Shown in pieces: positions 9,914-18,761 of a stretch of DNA of 64,000 nucleotides. The notes below the pieces were generated by a model. The model was not told the DNA's origin and searched no databases. It saw only the letters and a program-made list of their open reading frames with translations. The stretch is from Legionella parisiensis (GTDB lineage: Bacteria > Pseudomonadota > Gammaproteobacteria > Legionellales > Legionellaceae), in assembly GCF_001467945.1 (NCBI RefSeq), contig NZ_LNYQ01000013.1, forward strand, positions 1,990,585-2,054,584, in the 5' to 3' direction. Both the position numbers and the translations under genes were made by a program. The stretch's first letter is position 1, and each line of letters opens with the position of its first letter.

Positions 9914-12129
9914 GGCGAATTCTCCTAAAAACACTGCGCGTGATAGTTAAAACACTTTATATAGGTTCTTTGTTCCTTATTTTACTTGCTGGAATAGTCT
10001 TATTTTTATTGGATACAAAATCGGGACTACATACTCTTGTCCAATTCAGCCGTCTCTACCTTCCTGGCACTCTAAAAATTGAGCAAGTTGAAGGAAGCCT
10101 ACTAAATAACTTTTCTCTGAATGGGGTTGAATACCAAAATAAATCTCTTAGAGTAAAAATTAAACAATTGAAAGTACAATGGAAACCTCATTCTTTGCGA
10201 GAAAGCCAATTAGTGACCGCTAAATGGGAAGGCCTGCAATGGAATACAGAAAAAGATAAAATCATAGACAGTGAAAAAGGGACACTCACCGCAGCCGGTA
10301 TTTTACCAAATATACAAATCAATATACACTCGAAAATAACCGCTGCACCCAAAGATCAGTGGCTAATGGATGCAAAAATTCGCGGAACTTTGCCTTGGAA
10401 GTGGACTTTTAATGCCAATTTAACCCAGCCTCAGAATACTTCTGATCAGCATGCTCGTTTGTATACTAATTTATCTACCCATGGCGAGATTACTTCCAAA
10501 AATCGAGGTAATTTATTGCTGACCATAGGCCCTGGCGTTTATCATCCCCCAAATAATGCCCCTCTTCCAAGTGTTCAATTCAAAGGCGGGTCTTTAAAGA
10601 TCATCCTTTCACCAAAACAGCTTAAAGGCTCCGGTATTTTGGCAATTGATGAAAATAAAAATTTAAAACTGCAATTTAATCTGCCCAAATTTACTCTAGA
10701 TTCAGGCTTAAAGAACGACCAAAAAATAAACAGCGAATTATCATTGGAATTAAGTTCTCTCAGTTTTTTGCAAAAAATTAGTCCTGAAATTGACAAGCTC
10801 AAAGGACACTTTATTGCTTCATTAAAAGTAAAGGGTACTTTGCATAAAAGAAAAATAGAAAGTCATTTAATACTTAGTAAAGTAAGTCTTTCTTTACCCA
10901 AACTAGGCCTTAATATTGATGGTCTCGAAATGAATGTTCTTGGCACTGAACACTCTTGGGAAGCAACAGGTTCAGCAGCATCAGCGGGTCATCATTTATC
11001 ACTTACCGGAAAAGGGAGCTTAAATTCTGAATTTATAGGGGACTTCAGTCTTGAGGGCAATGATTTTCCGTTGGTTCAAACCAGTGAATATAAGATTCAC
11101 ATCTCCCCCAAGCTCAATCTACATGTAACACCAAGTCTGCAAACCCTTTCTGGTACTATTTTGATTCCTTATGCTGAAATTAAACCCCGCTCATTCAACA
11201 ACAGCATCTCTTTACCGGATGATGTAGTTTATAAACGTAAGGAAAAAGCATCTCCTTCATTTACTTTGATCAACAATATGGATATTAATCTTGAAATGGG
11301 AAAAGAGGTGGCAGTCAATCTAAAAGGATTAAAGGGGTATTTAGATGGAACACTGAATATCAAACAGCAACAAAGTTCAATTGATGCATATGGCGAATTA
11401 TCAATTAAAGAGGGTACTTATAAAGCCTATGGACAAAACTTAGCGATACAACAGGGACAATTAATCTTTGGCGGTGCCATGAGTAATCCTGGAATTAACC
11501 TTCGTGCAGCAAAAAAAACCAGGAAGACCCCAACAACTGTTGCTACTTCAAGCCAACTTTTGGACTTTAATAGCACGAACCTACAAAATATGAATTATGG
11601 AGAAACACTGGTTTTAGGCGTAGAAGTCACAGGTCGGTTGGCTCGCCCTAAAATTCAATTATTTTCAGTGCCTGCAACTTTTTCTCAAGCAGATATCCTT
11701 TCCCTGCTTGTCCTTGGTCGCCCGGCAAACCAAGCAGACAAGGCAGGAGGTCAATTGCTTCTTGCGGCTCTCTCTTCTATGAATCTAGGAAGTGACACCA
11801 ACAGTCTCCGACTTTTAGAGCAACTCAAACAAACTGCAGGTATTGATTTTAATATACAAACCAACACTAACTACAATCAAATAACCAACACCACTAGGGA
11901 TACTACTTCTTTTATGGTAGGAAAATCTCTTTCAAAACGTCTTTATTTAAGCTATAGCATTGGCTTGTCTCAAACAGACACAAATATGCTAACGCTCAGA
12001 TATTTACTCAACAAGTTTTTTAGTATTCAAGTAAGTAACAGTGATACGAGTAGTGCTATTGATTTTTTGTACACCTCAAATAAAAAACTCAAAAAGGAAA
12101 GCGTTCAAGACAGCCAAGGTAAAAGATAA
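9910..12129 (+). CDS. tamB: Translocation and assembly module inner-membrane protein TamB (short form)
   Basis: An AsmA-like bridge protein anchored in the inner membrane and spanning the periplasm as a long beta-taco, proposed to move phospholipids and to help TamA. One N-terminal membrane helix (about residues 13-35) is followed by AsmA-like repeats (VQWKPHSLRESQL) and the conserved C-terminal DUF490 region (GYLDGTLNIKQ, QGQLIFGG, TFSQADILSLLVLGRP, and a final beta-rich segment). At 739 residues it is much shorter than the about 1260 of Escherichia coli TamB, so the bridge would have fewer repeat turns. Both ends look intact, so this is not a truncation. It is coupled to tamA by a four-base overlap. 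Confidence 0.9.
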   Translation: MRRILLKTLRVIVKTLYIGSLFLILLAGIVLFLLDTKSGLHTLVQFSRLYLPGTLKIEQVEGSLLNNFSLNGVEYQNKSLRVKIKQLKVQWKPHSLRESQLVTAKWEGLQWNTEKDKIIDSEKGTLTAAGILPNIQINIHSKITAAPKDQWLMDAKIRGTLPWKWTFNANLTQPQNTSDQHARLYTNLSTHGEITSKNRGNLLLTIGPGVYHPPNNAPLPSVQFKGGSLKIILSPKQLKGSGILAIDENKNLKLQFNLPKFTLDSGLKNDQKINSELSLELSSLSFLQKISPEIDKLKGHFIASLKVKGTLHKRKIESHLILSKVSLSLPKLGLNIDGLEMNVLGTEHSWEATGSAASAGHHLSLTGKGSLNSEFIGDFSLEGNDFPLVQTSEYKIHISPKLNLHVTPSLQTLSGTILIPYAEIKPRSFNNSISLPDDVVYKRKEKASPSFTLINNMDINLEMGKEVAVNLKGLKGYLDGTLNIKQQQSSIDAYGELSIKEGTYKAYGQNLAIQQGQLIFGGAMSNPGINLRAAKKTRKTPTTVATSSQLLDFNSTNLQNMNYGETLVLGVEVTGRLARPKIQLFSVPATFSQADILSLLVLGRPANQADKAGGQLLLAALSSMNLGSDTNSLRLLEQLKQTAGIDFNIQTNTNYNQITNTTRDTTSFMVGKSLSKRLYLSYSIGLSQTDTNMLTLRYLLNKFFSIQVSNSDTSSAIDFLYTSNKKLKKESVQDSQGKR

Positions 12130-12139
12130 AGCCCATCTG

Positions 12140-12190
12140 GTTTGAGGTAGTTATAGAATCTTCGAATTAAAATTCTGCCTTCACTCAAAC
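12140..12190 (+). other. Long imperfect stem-loop after tamB
   Basis: GTTTGAG at 12140-12146 pairs with CTCAAAC at 12184-12190, and inside it AGAAT (12155-12159) pairs with ATTCT (12172-12176). It sits just after the tamB stop and could end or process the transcript. No T-run follows on the plus strand, so it is not a classical terminator. Confidence 0.35.
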
Positions 12191-12282
12191 TACGGGAGTT
12201 GTGTTAAAATATCGCAGATTACGATTTAAGCTAGCCCCCCCCTCTGGCCGTACAGTATAAATGACATAACAGGATTATTTTA

Positions 12283-13272
12283 ATGACCGATTACAACATA
12301 CCATTGAGATTAACTCGCTTAAGAAGTAGTGCCATGTCTCGTGCTCTAGTTAAAGAAACACGCTTACATCCGCAACAATTCATTGCCCCTTTATTTATAA
12401 GTGAATTACTGAATGAGCCACAAGAAATAAGTGCAATGCCCGGTCAATTTCAATTAAGTCTCGATTGTATCCCGAATGAAATTGAACTACTTACTTCCTT
12501 GGGTATTCCTGCAGTGCTTTTATTTGGTATCCCCAAATATAAAGATGCTTATGGTAGCGAATCATTTAATCATGAAGGAATTATTCAAAAAGCTATAAAA
12601 GCAATTCGTGCTGTGAATAAGGACATCCTAATCATCACCGATCTTTGTTTTTGTGAATATACGGATCATGGTCATTGTGGAGTGCTCGCAGGAGAATGCA
12701 TTGACACTGAGAAGACCTTGGCTTTTCTTGCAAAACAAGCTGTAAGCCATGCACAAGCTGGTGCAGATTGGGTCGCGCCTAGTGGAATGACTGATGGAAT
12801 GGTGAGTGTCATTCGCAAGGCGCTAGATATCAAAGGATATCAGCATATCCCTATATTAAGCTACAGCGCCAAATACTGTTCCTGCTTATATGGACCTTTT
12901 AGAGAAGCAGCTCAAGGAGCACCAAAATTTGGTGATCGTAAAGCCTATCAAATGGATCCTGCCAATAGTGCCGAAGCTTTAAGAGAAACATCTCTCGACA
13001 TTGATGAAGGAGCTGACATGATCATGGTAAAACCTGCCGGATTTTACCTGGATATTATAGCGAAACTAAAACAACATTTCCCTGAAGTGCCTCTTTGTGC
13101 TTATCAAGTAAGCGGTGAATATTCGATGATTAAGATCGCTTCTCAAAACAAGCTTATCAATGAAGAGCAGGCCATAATAGAAAGTTTGCTTGCTATAAAA
13201 CGTGCAGGGGCAGATTTTATTATTTCTTACTTTGCCAAAGATATTGCACGTTTATTGAGTCAGAAATCATAG
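12283..13272 (+). CDS. hemB: Delta-aminolevulinic acid dehydratase (porphobilinogen synthase)
   Basis: Condenses two 5-aminolevulinate molecules to porphobilinogen in heme synthesis. The protein has 329 residues, standard for HemB. The zinc-binding cysteine cluster CFCEYTDHGHC is present, so this is a zinc-type enzyme. The two active-site lysines are in YSAKYCS and MIMVKPAGFY. A ribosome site AGGA lies eight bases before the ATG. It stands alone, after a stem-loop behind tamB and before a likely terminator. A run of eight C residues lies about 40 bases upstream of the start, unusual in this AT-rich sequence. Confidence 0.97.
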   Translation: MTDYNIPLRLTRLRSSAMSRALVKETRLHPQQFIAPLFISELLNEPQEISAMPGQFQLSLDCIPNEIELLTSLGIPAVLLFGIPKYKDAYGSESFNHEGIIQKAIKAIRAVNKDILIITDLCFCEYTDHGHCGVLAGECIDTEKTLAFLAKQAVSHAQAGADWVAPSGMTDGMVSVIRKALDIKGYQHIPILSYSAKYCSCLYGPFREAAQGAPKFGDRKAYQMDPANSAEALRETSLDIDEGADMIMVKPAGFYLDIIAKLKQHFPEVPLCAYQVSGEYSMIKIASQNKLINEEQAIIESLLAIKRAGADFIISYFAKDIARLLSQKS

Positions 13273-13313
13273 GCTTATAAGCGCCTTAACTAAAACACTT
13301 ACTCTCTCATTAG

Positions 13314-13357
13314 AAACAAGCACGGATTGAGTTTAATCTCCAGTCTTGAGCTTGTTT
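13314..13357 (+). terminator. Probable hemB transcription terminator
   Basis: AAACAAGC (13314-13321) pairs with GCTTGTTT (13350-13357), and the downstream arm runs into a T-rich stretch. The loop is long (28 bases), so it is weaker than a textbook terminator. It lies 42 bases after the hemB stop. Confidence 0.5.
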
Positions 13358-13564
13358 TTATTATCTGTGAGGAAATATACCGCTTTCCAAAAAATATTGC
13401 TTAAGGCTAATGTAATAGACACTAAGTTATTTTGCGATATACTCTTTGTGCGTTTTAAAGATGTAAAAAATCCGATTGGTTAAGAATAGTTACTTCCTCA
13501 CTAGTCTTAGTGGACATATTAACTTCTAACGAATCACTTATAATTAAATGGAGAAAAAGATATA

Positions 13565-13954
13565 ATGAATTTAATATTTAAAGGTTTTTCAGCGGTAGCT
13601 TTAGGTTTAAGTGCTGTAACAGCTTTTGCAAGTCCCGTTTATTTAATCACTCATAACAATACTTCCGTAGAATCAAATGCATATATTGCTGGGGTCCCTT
13701 CTGCATATCCAACTGCCGCTAATTCAACTCAAAAAGTTTATTGGAATCTCGTAAAATTGGCCTGCTATGGACATACAACTGGTAAACAGTGTTCTGCAAT
13801 AATTAAAATGGCTACTAATACAGCTAATCCCATAGAAGTTGGGGAAGTTTATATGGATCTTGATACGGGTGATATCAATCCAAAGTATTTATCAAAGAAC
13901 GGATATACCCTTTTTGTTAATGGCCTTGGTGAAGCAACCATTATCAAAAATTAA
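13565..13954 (+). CDS. Small exported protein of unknown function
   Basis: I do not recognise this 129-residue protein. It opens with a clear signal peptide (a lysine, then GFSAVALGLSAVTAFA with an AxA-type cut near residue 23), so the mature part of about 106 residues should be periplasmic or secreted. The mature part has two cysteines (in KLACYG and GKQCSA), which could form a disulfide, and short beta-rich segments. A good ribosome site (GGAGAAAAAG) precedes the ATG. It stands alone between the hemB terminator and a 400-base non-coding stretch. Confidence 0.75.
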   Translation: MNLIFKGFSAVALGLSAVTAFASPVYLITHNNTSVESNAYIAGVPSAYPTAANSTQKVYWNLVKLACYGHTTGKQCSAIIKMATNTANPIEVGEVYMDLDTGDINPKYLSKNGYTLFVNGLGEATIIKN

Positions 13955-14366
13955 TTATCTTCATCTATATCAGTGAGGAGGCGAGTTTCGCCTCCATCGA
14001 ACGTTTAAGTTAATCCAGATTGACAAAAATCAAGGCAACCGTTCACCTAATTAATTAGTTGCAATAGGTGCTGAACAGAACAGCAAACGTAGCGTCGCTG
14101 CTTATCGCCAGGCTCTATTGACACATGTTTCATTGAATCTTGGTTGAAACATCCAACCTACTTAGATCACGAGGTTCAATCCTTCGTATGGGAAAAAATC
14201 CGGTTGCAAGCAAACAGGCTACAATTGCGAAGTACAACAAAGGAACATGAAGACCCATGCCAGTACTCTACCTTGAGTCAGTCTATTTGGCAGTTGGTGC
14301 GAACGGGTTATAAACAAAAAGCCACTTCAAGTGGCTTTTATCTCATCATGCTCATTCTAAAATTAA
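13955..14366. other. Intergenic stretch without a convincing gene
   Basis: Apart from the terminator at 14317-14339, I see no supported gene in these 412 bases. An open frame from a TTG at 14144 runs into the fadL gene region with no ribosome site and low-complexity protein sequence. A short T-arm-like hairpin (CGAGG, a seven-base loop, CTTCG) lies around 14161-14177, but no acceptor stem, D-arm or anticodon arm fits around it. A small RNA ending at the terminator on the plus strand remains possible but unsupported. Confidence 0.35.
14317..14339 (-). terminator. Rho-independent terminator of the fadL-like gene
   Basis: A ten-base-pair perfect stem AAAAGCCACT / AGTGGCTTTT with a three-base loop. 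On the minus strand it is followed by TTTTTGTTT and lies 28 bases after the stop of the porin gene. The plus strand also gives a T-run, so it may work in both directions. Confidence 0.85.
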
Positions 14367-15800
14367 CTATTTAGTAGGTACTTCGGGGACTTTATCAATA
14401 ACCCATGTCAATTGAGCACCCACAAGATCGGCAGCAAAGTGGCCGTCTTTAACATTCACATTGTATACAGACGTTTGTGAAAGAGGCTGGACAGAATTCA
14501 CATCTGGCTTGCCTCCAGCAAACAAGTGAGTGTACCCTACATCGATACCAATAGTGGGTCGCCATTGATAATGCGCGCCAACAGCAATTGCCCAACGATC
14601 AATATCAGGTAAACGAACATTTCTATCTATATCATTTGTTGGAGTCTGATCATAACCACCACCTAGACGAAGCATAAGTTTCGGATTTACATGATAATTG
14701 GCCCCAAGAGCAACACGCCAGGAATCATGGTAGTTTTGTGGTACAGCACTATTAATACTGGCTTGAGTCACATTAAAAAGTGGTGGAGAACCAATATGGG
14801 GTACCGCAACATTATTTAATTGAATGACTTTAAAAACACCCCAGCCTGTATAAACAACAGATCCTAATAAAGCTAACCGCGGATTGACATCCTGATAAGC
14901 ACTTAATGTGAGTACATCCGGGAATTCTTGTGGATCACTAAATAATTCATTATTTATACGGGTTGTTGAAGACGGTAATACTGGGAAAATTAGATTAAAA
15001 TCATTATTCGCCAATACTCCAGTCAAGCGGCTATGTCCATTGAAAACATGTCTTATTCTGGATTGATAATTAATACCTATGCGGGTGTGGTTATCATTAA
15101 ATATTCCCATCACCCCAACATGGAAGCCGACTCCATAAGATTTTGCTTTGTTGTAACTTAAAGTATCAACGAGTGCAGGATCGTCTCCAAGAATTTGAAA
15201 TAAAGTGGGCGCACCAATCATTTGATTGAATTTAGCACGAGACCATTGAATATCCAGACCAGCTCCCAATGCAAAATGTTCCGTGAGTCGAGTACCTAAT
15301 TCTGGCGAAACATTCATAGTTAAAATTTCGGTATATGTCGCTGAATAACGTACAGGAGAATCTTGAGCCCAATCAGTAGACAACCCAAATGGAGCAGTGA
15401 TACTTAAAGCAAAGGTAGTACGTTCACCTAAAGGACGAGCATAATGAAAAGAGGGAACAAATGCATCGTAGCTTCCATCTACACCGTTTATATCTTGGAC
15501 GTAATTAACAGAAGTAGGACCGCTACGCGTAGTAAAAGTACTTGTACCATCGAGTTTCATAGTAGGAAATATGCCAACACCACCAAACACTACTTGCTGT
15601 TCACGAATTAAGGCTAAACCGGCAGGATTATACCAACCTGTTGATGCATCCGCAGCTTCAGCTGCAGAACCAGCAGCATAGTTACCAACTGTATATCCAG
15701 CACCCTCTCCGTATAAAGAGAATCCTGCTGCATGAACTCCACCTGTAGCCAGAACACTAATAACAGCCGCGCTAACTAGTGTCCTTAAAGGTTTGTGCAT
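14367..15800 (-). CDS. fadL: FadL/OmpP1-type outer-membrane long-chain fatty acid transporter
   Basis: A 14-strand outer-membrane barrel of the OMPP1/FadL/TodX family that lets hydrophobic compounds such as long-chain fatty acids cross the outer membrane. It has a signal peptide ending near VHAAG, then the family's N-terminal hatch (GFSLYGEGAG, AADASTGWYNPAGLA), and many alternating amphipathic strands. Length 477 residues fits the family. The frame can also start at a GTG three codons upstream, but AAGGAG sits eight bases before the ATG at 15800, so I use that. It is a single gene with its own terminator. The substrate could be another hydrophobic molecule. Confidence 0.88.
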   Translation of the reverse strand: MHKPLRTLVSAAVISVLATGGVHAAGFSLYGEGAGYTVGNYAAGSAAEAADASTGWYNPAGLALIREQQVVFGGVGIFPTMKLDGTSTFTTRSGPTSVNYVQDINGVDGSYDAFVPSFHYARPLGERTTFALSITAPFGLSTDWAQDSPVRYSATYTEILTMNVSPELGTRLTEHFALGAGLDIQWSRAKFNQMIGAPTLFQILGDDPALVDTLSYNKAKSYGVGFHVGVMGIFNDNHTRIGINYQSRIRHVFNGHSRLTGVLANNDFNLIFPVLPSSTTRINNELFSDPQEFPDVLTLSAYQDVNPRLALLGSVVYTGWGVFKVIQLNNVAVPHIGSPPLFNVTQASINSAVPQNYHDSWRVALGANYHVNPKLMLRLGGGYDQTPTNDIDRNVRLPDIDRWAIAVGAHYQWRPTIGIDVGYTHLFAGGKPDVNSVQPLSQTSVYNVNVKDGHFAADLVGAQLTWVIDKVPEVPTK

Positions 15801-16085
15801 ATTTTTCACTCCTTACTCCTCAAGTATCAAACTTCAAAAAACTGATCAAAGACGTCCGCTAGAGGGCGAGTGTATCCTGTTTTCAAATCATTAAAAACAC
15901 CTTAAAAACACTTTTTTCCTATTTGTATTCAATGAGTAACAGATATTAGCCCATAATGATTCAATTAAGCTCATCATGGTTAATTAATAAGAATTCAACC
16001 CATAAATATTCAATACAAAGCATTTAGACTTGTACACCTACTCCCGTCCATGCTAATGTGTTTTAATTTTGTGCGGAAATGAATC

Positions 16086-18647
16086 ATGCGACAAATAGTA
16101 ACCAAATTCGGCGGCACCAGCGTTTCAACTCGTAACACTTGGAATAATATTGCTTCCATAACTAAAAAACATATGAGTTCCGGGGTGCAACCCATTATCG
16201 TATGCTCCGCACTAACGCAAATTTCTAACAAACTTGAAAAAGCCATTGAGGCAGCATTAATCAATGAACATCAGAGCATCTTTGCTGACATTCGTCATGG
16301 ACATATTAATCTTGCTGAACAGCTGGAAGTAGATTCTGAATTGGTTGCCAAAGATTTGTTGCAATTAGAACAGTGGCTCACTGGTATTGCCTTATTAAAA
16401 CAAGCTCCTGCGAAAACGCATGCGGAAATATTAAGTATGGGCGAACTCATGATGACTCGCCTAGGCCATGCATTTCTCGAAAAACAAGGAATCCGTTGCC
16501 AATGGTATGATGCAAGGGAACTTTTAACCAGCACACCATTCCCTGATGGAGTGTCTGCAAATTATTTGTCTGCTCGCTGTGAGAGCGAACATGATCCTGA
16601 ATTAGTTGAAGAATTTATCTCGAGCGGTGCTCAAGCCATTATTACCCAAGGTTTTTTTGCTGCAAACCCTCAAGGCGAAACTGTTTTGTTGGGCCGTGGC
16701 GGCTCTGATACTTCGGCTGCTTTACTTGCAGGTAAACTCCAGGCTTCATCTTGTGAAATCTGGACTGATGTTCCTGGAATTTATACTGCGAATCCTCATC
16801 AATTGCCACAGGCACGTTTATTGAAAAAACTGAATTATGATGAAGCTCAGGAAATTGCGACAATGGGAGCTAAAGTATTGCATCCCAATTGCATCCCCCC
16901 TGTTCGGCGTGGCAATATTCCAATGTCCGTTAAATTTACGCAAATGCCAGAACACTCGGGAACACTCATTACTAAGGATATTGATGAAACGGCACCATTA
17001 ATTAAATCGATTCAAATCAAAAACAGTATTATATTGATTTCTATAGATACCTTACACATGTGGCAGCAAGTTGGATTTTTATCTGATGTATTTACAGCAT
17101 TCAAACATCATGGTTTCTCAGTAGACTTACTCTCTTCTTCTGAGTTTAACGTAACATTGTCTCTGGATATCAATAGTAAGATACATGACCGACCAGCAAT
17201 TAATTCCTTACTTGCTGAATTAAATCAATTTGGCCGCGCCAAGCTCATTGAACCCTGTAGCGCTGTAAGTCTAGTAGGTCATCATATCAGAACTGTATTA
17301 CCACAGCTTGGGCCAGCTTTAGAGGTTTTTGAAGCCAAACAAGTCTATTTAATGTCACTCGCATCCAATGACTTGAACCTAACTTTTGTTGTTGATGAAT
17401 CTCAGGCAAATCAATTATGCCAAAAGCTGCATCATTTACTCATAGAAAATAACCCCCAAATTTTCTATTACTCAAAAAGCTGGCATGAGGAGTTCGGTAA
17501 ACCTACTGTTCGCGATATTCCATGGTGGGAGAAAGAGCGTGATCGTTTATTAACCATTGCCTCACTTAATTCACCTTGTTATGTCTACCATAGCCCAACT
17601 CAAGCTGCTCGAGCCAAACAATTGTTGGCTTTAAAATCGATCGATACCTTGTTTTATGCGATTAAAGCCAATCCTCATCCATCAATTTTAAAAACTATGG
17701 AAAAAGAAGGTATCGGTTTTGAATGTGTTTCCATTCAAGAATTAGACAGAGTATTGGAACTCTTTCCTGACATAGATCGAAAACGAATTTTGTTTACCCC
17801 TAATTTTGCACCAAAAACGGAATACGAATATGCATTAAACCTTGGCTGTCATGTCACTATAGATAGTTTATACCCTTTGGCACATTGGTCTAATTTATTT
17901 AAAAATCGCGAGGTCATTATTCGTATTGATCCAGGAACTGGTGCTGGCCACCACAAACATGTTTCAACAGGGGGAAATGAGTCAAAATTCGGTATTACGC
18001 AAAATGATATTGACCAGGTTGTAGCGCTAACCAAAAAACATAATATCCAGGTGGTAGGCTTACATGCACATTCAGGTAGTGGCATTCTTACTCCGGAGTT
18101 ATGGCAGCAAACTGCATTAATGCTTGCCTCTCTAACAGAGGAATTTCCTCATGCCAAATCCATTAATCTGGGTGGCGGCTTGGGTATCGTAGAAAAACCC
18201 GGGCAACAACCATTAGATTTTGGAAATATGGATGCCTTGTTAATGGCAGTAAAATCACGTTATCCACAAATTGAAATCTGGCTCGAGCCTGGCCGATTTT
18301 TTGTAGCAGAAAGCGGCGTTATTCTTGCCAAAGTTACTCAATGTAAAGAAAAAGGTAAGGTAAAATTTGTGGGCATTGAAACAGGTATGAATTCATTAAT
18401 TCGACCTTCCTTGTACGGTGCCTACCATGAAATTGTCAACTTAAGTCGATTGCATGAAGAAAAAGCTGGCTTTTCCCATATAGTAGGTCCAATTTGTGAA
18501 TCAGGAGATACCTTAGGTTATGACCGCTTATTGCCTGTAACCGAAGAAGATGATGTATTATTAATTGCCAATGCTGGAGCCTACGGTCGTTGCATGAGTT
18601 CACATTATAATTTACGCCCCCCGGCTCAAGAAATCGTTATAGACTAG
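16086..18647 (+). CDS. lysAC: Bifunctional aspartate kinase / diaminopimelate decarboxylase
   Basis: One polypeptide of 853 residues carrying the first and last steps of lysine synthesis. The aspartokinase part (about 1-460) has KFGGTSVS at the start, GRGGSDTSAALLA, and ACT-like regulatory segments. The decarboxylase part (about 478-853) is a fold-type III PLP enzyme with the lysine in FYAIKANPHP, HAHSGSG, the GGGLG phosphate loop, EPGRFF and the substrate motif CESGD. Such fusions are known in Xanthomonas and Legionella relatives. No lysine riboswitch was recognised upstream; the 276-base gap to fadL instead holds two similar 16-base direct repeats (15950-15965 and 15999-16014). A near duplicate of the decarboxylase half lies 6 kb downstream. 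Confidence 0.95.
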   Translation: MRQIVTKFGGTSVSTRNTWNNIASITKKHMSSGVQPIIVCSALTQISNKLEKAIEAALINEHQSIFADIRHGHINLAEQLEVDSELVAKDLLQLEQWLTGIALLKQAPAKTHAEILSMGELMMTRLGHAFLEKQGIRCQWYDARELLTSTPFPDGVSANYLSARCESEHDPELVEEFISSGAQAIITQGFFAANPQGETVLLGRGGSDTSAALLAGKLQASSCEIWTDVPGIYTANPHQLPQARLLKKLNYDEAQEIATMGAKVLHPNCIPPVRRGNIPMSVKFTQMPEHSGTLITKDIDETAPLIKSIQIKNSIILISIDTLHMWQQVGFLSDVFTAFKHHGFSVDLLSSSEFNVTLSLDINSKIHDRPAINSLLAELNQFGRAKLIEPCSAVSLVGHHIRTVLPQLGPALEVFEAKQVYLMSLASNDLNLTFVVDESQANQLCQKLHHLLIENNPQIFYYSKSWHEEFGKPTVRDIPWWEKERDRLLTIASLNSPCYVYHSPTQAARAKQLLALKSIDTLFYAIKANPHPSILKTMEKEGIGFECVSIQELDRVLELFPDIDRKRILFTPNFAPKTEYEYALNLGCHVTIDSLYPLAHWSNLFKNREVIIRIDPGTGAGHHKHVSTGGNESKFGITQNDIDQVVALTKKHNIQVVGLHAHSGSGILTPELWQQTALMLASLTEEFPHAKSINLGGGLGIVEKPGQQPLDFGNMDALLMAVKSRYPQIEIWLEPGRFFVAESGVILAKVTQCKEKGKVKFVGIETGMNSLIRPSLYGAYHEIVNLSRLHEEKAGFSHIVGPICESGDTLGYDRLLPVTEEDDVLLIANAGAYGRCMSSHYNLRPPAQEIVID

Positions 18648-18683
18648 CGTTTCATCCTCACAGCATTAAATAAAGGAACTCAA

Positions 18684-18729
18684 TTTTACCCCCTACGTTC
18701 TGCGGCCAAGCCGCGGAACTCAGGTAAAA
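18684..18729. repeat. Nested inverted repeat between lysAC and the helicase gene
   Basis: Outer arms TTTTACC (18684-18690) and GGTAAAA (18723-18729) enclose inner arms TTCTGCGGC (18698-18706) and GCCGCGGAA (18710-18718) with a CAA loop. The GC-rich core stands out from the AT-rich surroundings and resembles small intergenic hairpin repeats I associate with Legionella genomes. It may also slow or end the lysAC transcript. Confidence 0.6.
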
Positions 18730-18761
18730 AGTATTTAATAAAACATACAGGGATAAAAACA

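Noticed and set aside
14161-14177. T-arm-like hairpin with GGTTCAATCC, as in a tRNA
   Set aside because: No acceptor stem, D-arm or anticodon arm could be fitted around it.
14144-14374. 76-codon open frame on the plus strand
   Set aside because: TTG start without ribosome site, crosses the fadL terminator and enters the fadL end; sequence has no coding character.
15810-16085. Lysine riboswitch before lysAC
   Set aside because: No recognisable lysine-riboswitch core (AGAGG and long paired arms) could be found.
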